Source: Pseudomonadota bacterium (GTDB lineage Bacteria; Pseudomonadota; Gammaproteobacteria; Steroidobacterales; Steroidobacteraceae). Taken from it: a DNA stretch of 7,662 nt. The position numbers were made by a program, and so were the translations under genes. The stretch lies in the NCBI GenBank assembly GCA_021817875.1, contig JAKAFQ010000182.1, positions 1-7,662 on the forward strand, written 5' to 3'. The notes under the pieces were generated by a model. It was given only the letters and a program-made list of their open reading frames with translations. It ran no database searches and had not been told where the DNA came from. This document shows, piece after piece, positions 5,757-7,662 of this stretch. How positions within the stretch are numbered: position 1 is the first letter of the stretch; every line of letters begins with the position of its first letter.

Positions 5757-7004
5757 ATGAAGCTCAAAGGCGCTCTGGTGCCTGCGCTGGCGCTCAGTGC
5801 CGCGCTGGTGGCGGTGGGATTCTTCGGGGCCGTGCCGGCCCACGCCGCCCCGCCGCAGAAACTGACCCGGGATGTGGGTCTGAAGCTGCAGGCCGCGCAG
5901 AAGAACATCCAGAAAGGCGATTACACCGCGGCGCTCTCGCTGCTCGATCAGGCCTCGGCGTTGTCGGGGCAGACCCCGTATTCGCGGCACGTCGAGACCC
6001 AGCTGTACGTGTTCGCCTACGAGAAGACCAACAACTACGCGAAGCTCGCCCCGAAGCTCGAGGAGCTGAGCAGCGACCCGTACGTGACGCCGGCGCAGAA
6101 AGCGCAGTTCACCACCGCACTGGCGCAGATCTACTACCAGATGCACAACTACCAGAAGGCGATCGAGTACGGCACGCTCGCGATCCAGCACGGCTGGGCG
6201 GATGCGCAGATGCCGACCCTGGTCGGCCAGGCGTACTACCTCAAGGGCGACTGGCGCGGCACGATCCAGTTCGAGAAAGGCCTGATCGCCGCCGCGGTGA
6301 AGCGCGGCGGGAAGCCGAGCAAGCAGTCCCTGCAGCTGGTGCAGAGTTCCTGCCAGCATCTGCACGATGACAACTGTCTGCTCAATTCGGTCGAGCAGCT
6401 GGTGGTCTACTACCCGCAGCCGCAGTACTGGCAGTACCTCATCTACAAGACCCTGCAGACGGTCAAGAGCGATGCCAACCTGCTGCAGGCCTACCGCCTG
6501 GCGTTCGATGTGGGCGTGATGCAGCAGGCGCACGAGTTCACCAACTACGCCGAGCTCGCCATCGAGGCCAACGACCCGGGTGAAGCCGTACAGGTGCTGA
6601 CCTCGGCGCTGAAGAACAACATGTTCGCCGGTCATCCGCACCAGCAGGCCAAGGCCGAGCGTGTGCTCTCCGATGCCAAGGCGAAGGCCCAGCGCGACCT
6701 GGCCGGCGGTCTCGCCGAGACTGCCGCGGCGGCCGCGAAGCAGGCGACGGGACAGTCCGATGTCAACGTCGGTCTGGCGTACCTCGGCTACCAGCAGTAC
6801 GCCAAGGCGGTGACGGAGTTCAGCCAGGGCATCTCCAAGGGTGGCCTGAAGAGCCCCGCCGAGGCGCATCTGCTGCTCGGCATCGCGCAGCTGAAGTCGG
6901 GCGACAGGAACGGCGCGCTGAAGTCCTTCGGGGCCGTGCAGGGCGATCCGACCCTGCAGCGGCTGGCCTCGCTGTGGAGCCTCAAGGCCCGCTCGGCGGC
7001 CTGA
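5757..7004 (+). CDS. Exported tetratricopeptide-repeat protein of the TonB cluster
   Basis: The 415-residue protein has no enzyme motif. A Sec signal peptide is clear: MKLKG, a hydrophobic core (ALVPALALSAALVAVGFFGAV) and a likely cleavage AHA|APP after residue 30. The mature part is alpha-helical with degenerate TPR units, clearest around residues 40-70, 115-146, 148-178, 337-365 and 368-400 (for example LAQIYYQMHNYQKAIEYG and LLGIAQLKSGDRNGALKSF). Two Cys, C199 and C207, sit eight apart in a linker and could form a disulfide in the periplasm. I chose the ATG at 5757 because it starts an ideal signal peptide; in-frame ATGs at 5730 and 5742 are alternatives, and none has a good ribosome-binding site. 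The gene follows exbD by 52 bases with no terminator, so it is probably co-transcribed. A TPR protein is also found with TonB2-type systems of vibrios and Shewanella. A scaffolding role for TonB or its transporters is plausible but unproven here. Confidence 0.88.
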   Translation: MKLKGALVPALALSAALVAVGFFGAVPAHAAPPQKLTRDVGLKLQAAQKNIQKGDYTAALSLLDQASALSGQTPYSRHVETQLYVFAYEKTNNYAKLAPKLEELSSDPYVTPAQKAQFTTALAQIYYQMHNYQKAIEYGTLAIQHGWADAQMPTLVGQAYYLKGDWRGTIQFEKGLIAAAVKRGGKPSKQSLQLVQSSCQHLHDDNCLLNSVEQLVVYYPQPQYWQYLIYKTLQTVKSDANLLQAYRLAFDVGVMQQAHEFTNYAELAIEANDPGEAVQVLTSALKNNMFAGHPHQQAKAERVLSDAKAKAQRDLAGGLAETAAAAAKQATGQSDVNVGLAYLGYQQYAKAVTEFSQGISKGGLKSPAEAHLLLGIAQLKSGDRNGALKSFGAVQGDPTLQRLASLWSLKARSAA

Positions 7005-7049
7005 GGCGCCGGTCCACAGTTCTCTGCCCCATCATCAGGAGATCGAACC

Positions 7050-7532
7050 ATGGCCATCGCAGTCGGCGCACGCATGCCCTCGGGCGTGCTGAAAACCATG
7101 ACCCAGGAGGGTCCGCGGGACGTCACGACCGAGGAGCTCTTCAAAGGCCGCAAAGTGGTGCTGTTTTCGGTCCCCGGCGCGTTCACCCCGACCTGTGACG
7201 CGAAGCATCTGCCGGGGTTCGTGCAACTGGCCGATCAGCTGCGCGCCAAGGGCGTCGACACCATCGCCTGCGTTGCGGTGAACGACGTGTTCGTCATGAA
7301 TGCCTGGGGCAAGGCCTCGGGTGTCGGGGACAAGGTGCTGATGCTCTCCGACGGCAACGGCGATTACGTCCGGGCGCTCGGTCTGGAGCTCGACGCGCGC
7401 GGGTTCGGCATGGGCCTGCGCGGTCAGCGCTTTGCGCTGCTCGTCGAGGACGGCGTGGTGAAGCAGGTGAATGTCGAGGCGCCGGGACAGTTCAAGGTGT
7501 CGGCCGCCGAGTATGTGCTGAGTCAGCTGTAA
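7050..7532 (+). CDS. Peroxiredoxin, Prx5 type
   Basis: This reduces hydrogen peroxide and organic hydroperoxides in the cytoplasm through a peroxidatic Cys. The 160-residue protein has the family motif PGAFTPTC, with P42, T46 and C49 as the active site, and R127 as the likely catalytic Arg (RGQRFALL). The core TIACVAVNDVFVMNAW (71-86) is typical of the glutaredoxin/Prx5-like group. The second Cys, C74, matches the position of human PRDX5 C72. The late resolving Cys of human PRDX5 (C151) is absent, so the enzyme is probably recycled by glutathione/glutaredoxin, not an internal disulfide. AGGAG at 7037-7041 gives a strong ribosome-binding site for the ATG at 7050. The gene follows the TPR gene by 45 bases and may be the last gene of the transcript; no terminator separates them. 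Confidence 0.94.
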   Translation: MAIAVGARMPSGVLKTMTQEGPRDVTTEELFKGRKVVLFSVPGAFTPTCDAKHLPGFVQLADQLRAKGVDTIACVAVNDVFVMNAWGKASGVGDKVLMLSDGNGDYVRALGLELDARGFGMGLRGQRFALLVEDGVVKQVNVEAPGQFKVSAAEYVLSQL

Positions 7533-7549
7533 GCCTGGCTGCTGACCTC

Positions 7550-7590
7550 AAACCCCTGCGCGGGCGCGGCTCGCGCAGGGGTTTGTTTTT
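7550..7590 (+). terminator. Shared convergent intrinsic terminator
   Basis: AAACCCCTGCGCG (7550-7562) and CGCGCAGGGGTTT (7572-7584) form a perfect 13-bp stem with a 9-base loop, followed by GTTTTT (7585-7590) on the plus strand. It ends the transcript of the peroxiredoxin gene and probably of the whole tonB cluster. The stem is symmetrical, so it may also terminate transcription arriving from etfA on the other strand, although that side lacks a long T-tract. The T-run overlaps the etfA stop codon. Confidence 0.93.
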
Positions 7591-7662
7591 ACAGCAGCGC
7601 CTCGATCTGCGGCACCACCTGGAAGAGGTCTGCGACCAGGCCGATGTCGGCGACTTCGAAGA
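7589..7662 (-). CDS. etfA: Electron transfer flavoprotein alpha subunit, C-terminal part
   Basis: The last 24 codons lie on the minus strand, ending with TAA at 7591-7589; the rest is beyond the window. The visible residues FEVADIGLVADLFQVVPQIEALL match the C-terminal motif of EtfA, for example the VADYGIVADLFKVVPEM segment of the human protein. EtfA carries the FAD of the heterodimeric EtfAB, which moves electrons from acyl-CoA and other dehydrogenases to the respiratory chain. The gene converges on the peroxiredoxin gene. Confidence 0.9.
   Translation of the reverse strand, partial: FEVADIGLVADLFQVVPQIEALL

Noticed and set aside
5736..6869. Long minus-strand frame opposite the TPR gene
   Set aside because: It is a shadow; the plus-strand frame has a signal peptide and TPR pattern, while this one is Arg/Leu/Val-rich without domains.

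Overview
The window is GC-rich chromosomal DNA, with composition and gene content that fit a gammaproteobacterium of the Xanthomonadales/Nevskiales kind. The pointers are a tonB-exbB-exbD-exbD cluster with two exbD genes, an ilvC gene that appears to lead an attenuated branched-chain amino-acid operon, and an etfA gene. This placement is inferred from layout and protein families, not from a database match.

Left edge (1-620, minus strand): the first 70 codons of ilvC (ketol-acid reductoisomerase) run off the window. Upstream of ilvC is a leader that looks like a classical attenuator: a sigma70-like promoter (590-619), a short reading frame (414-554) whose end is packed with Leu/Val/Ile codons, a segment able to form an antiterminator, and an intrinsic terminator (348-380) followed by a U-tract.

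797-2185 (plus strand): an M17-family leucyl-type aminopeptidase with every expected metal-binding and catalytic residue at the same spacing as in E. coli PepA. It is followed by about 900 bases (2186-3098) with no gene I can support. That stretch holds one good promoter-like sequence (2762-2790) and a 10-bp direct repeat spaced exactly 20 bp (2918-2947).

3099-7004 (plus strand): a TonB energy-transduction cluster, tonB, exbB, exbD, a second exbD, and an exported tetratricopeptide-repeat protein. ExbB and ExbD would form the inner-membrane proton channel. TonB carries the resulting energy to outer-membrane TonB-dependent transporters. The TPR protein is a likely periplasmic partner. The 229-base gap between exbB and the first exbD is filled with strong inverted repeats and may tune the ExbB:ExbD ratio.

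Right edge (7050-7662): a Prx5-type peroxiredoxin (7050-7532, plus) and the last 24 codons of etfA (minus) converge on one strong terminator hairpin (7550-7590). Its T-tract overlaps the etfA stop codon.

I found no mobile element, CRISPR array, tRNA or rRNA. The parts most worth a second look are the ilv attenuator, the dual-exbD/TPR TonB cluster with its hairpin-rich spacer, and the long regulatory-looking region in front of tonB.
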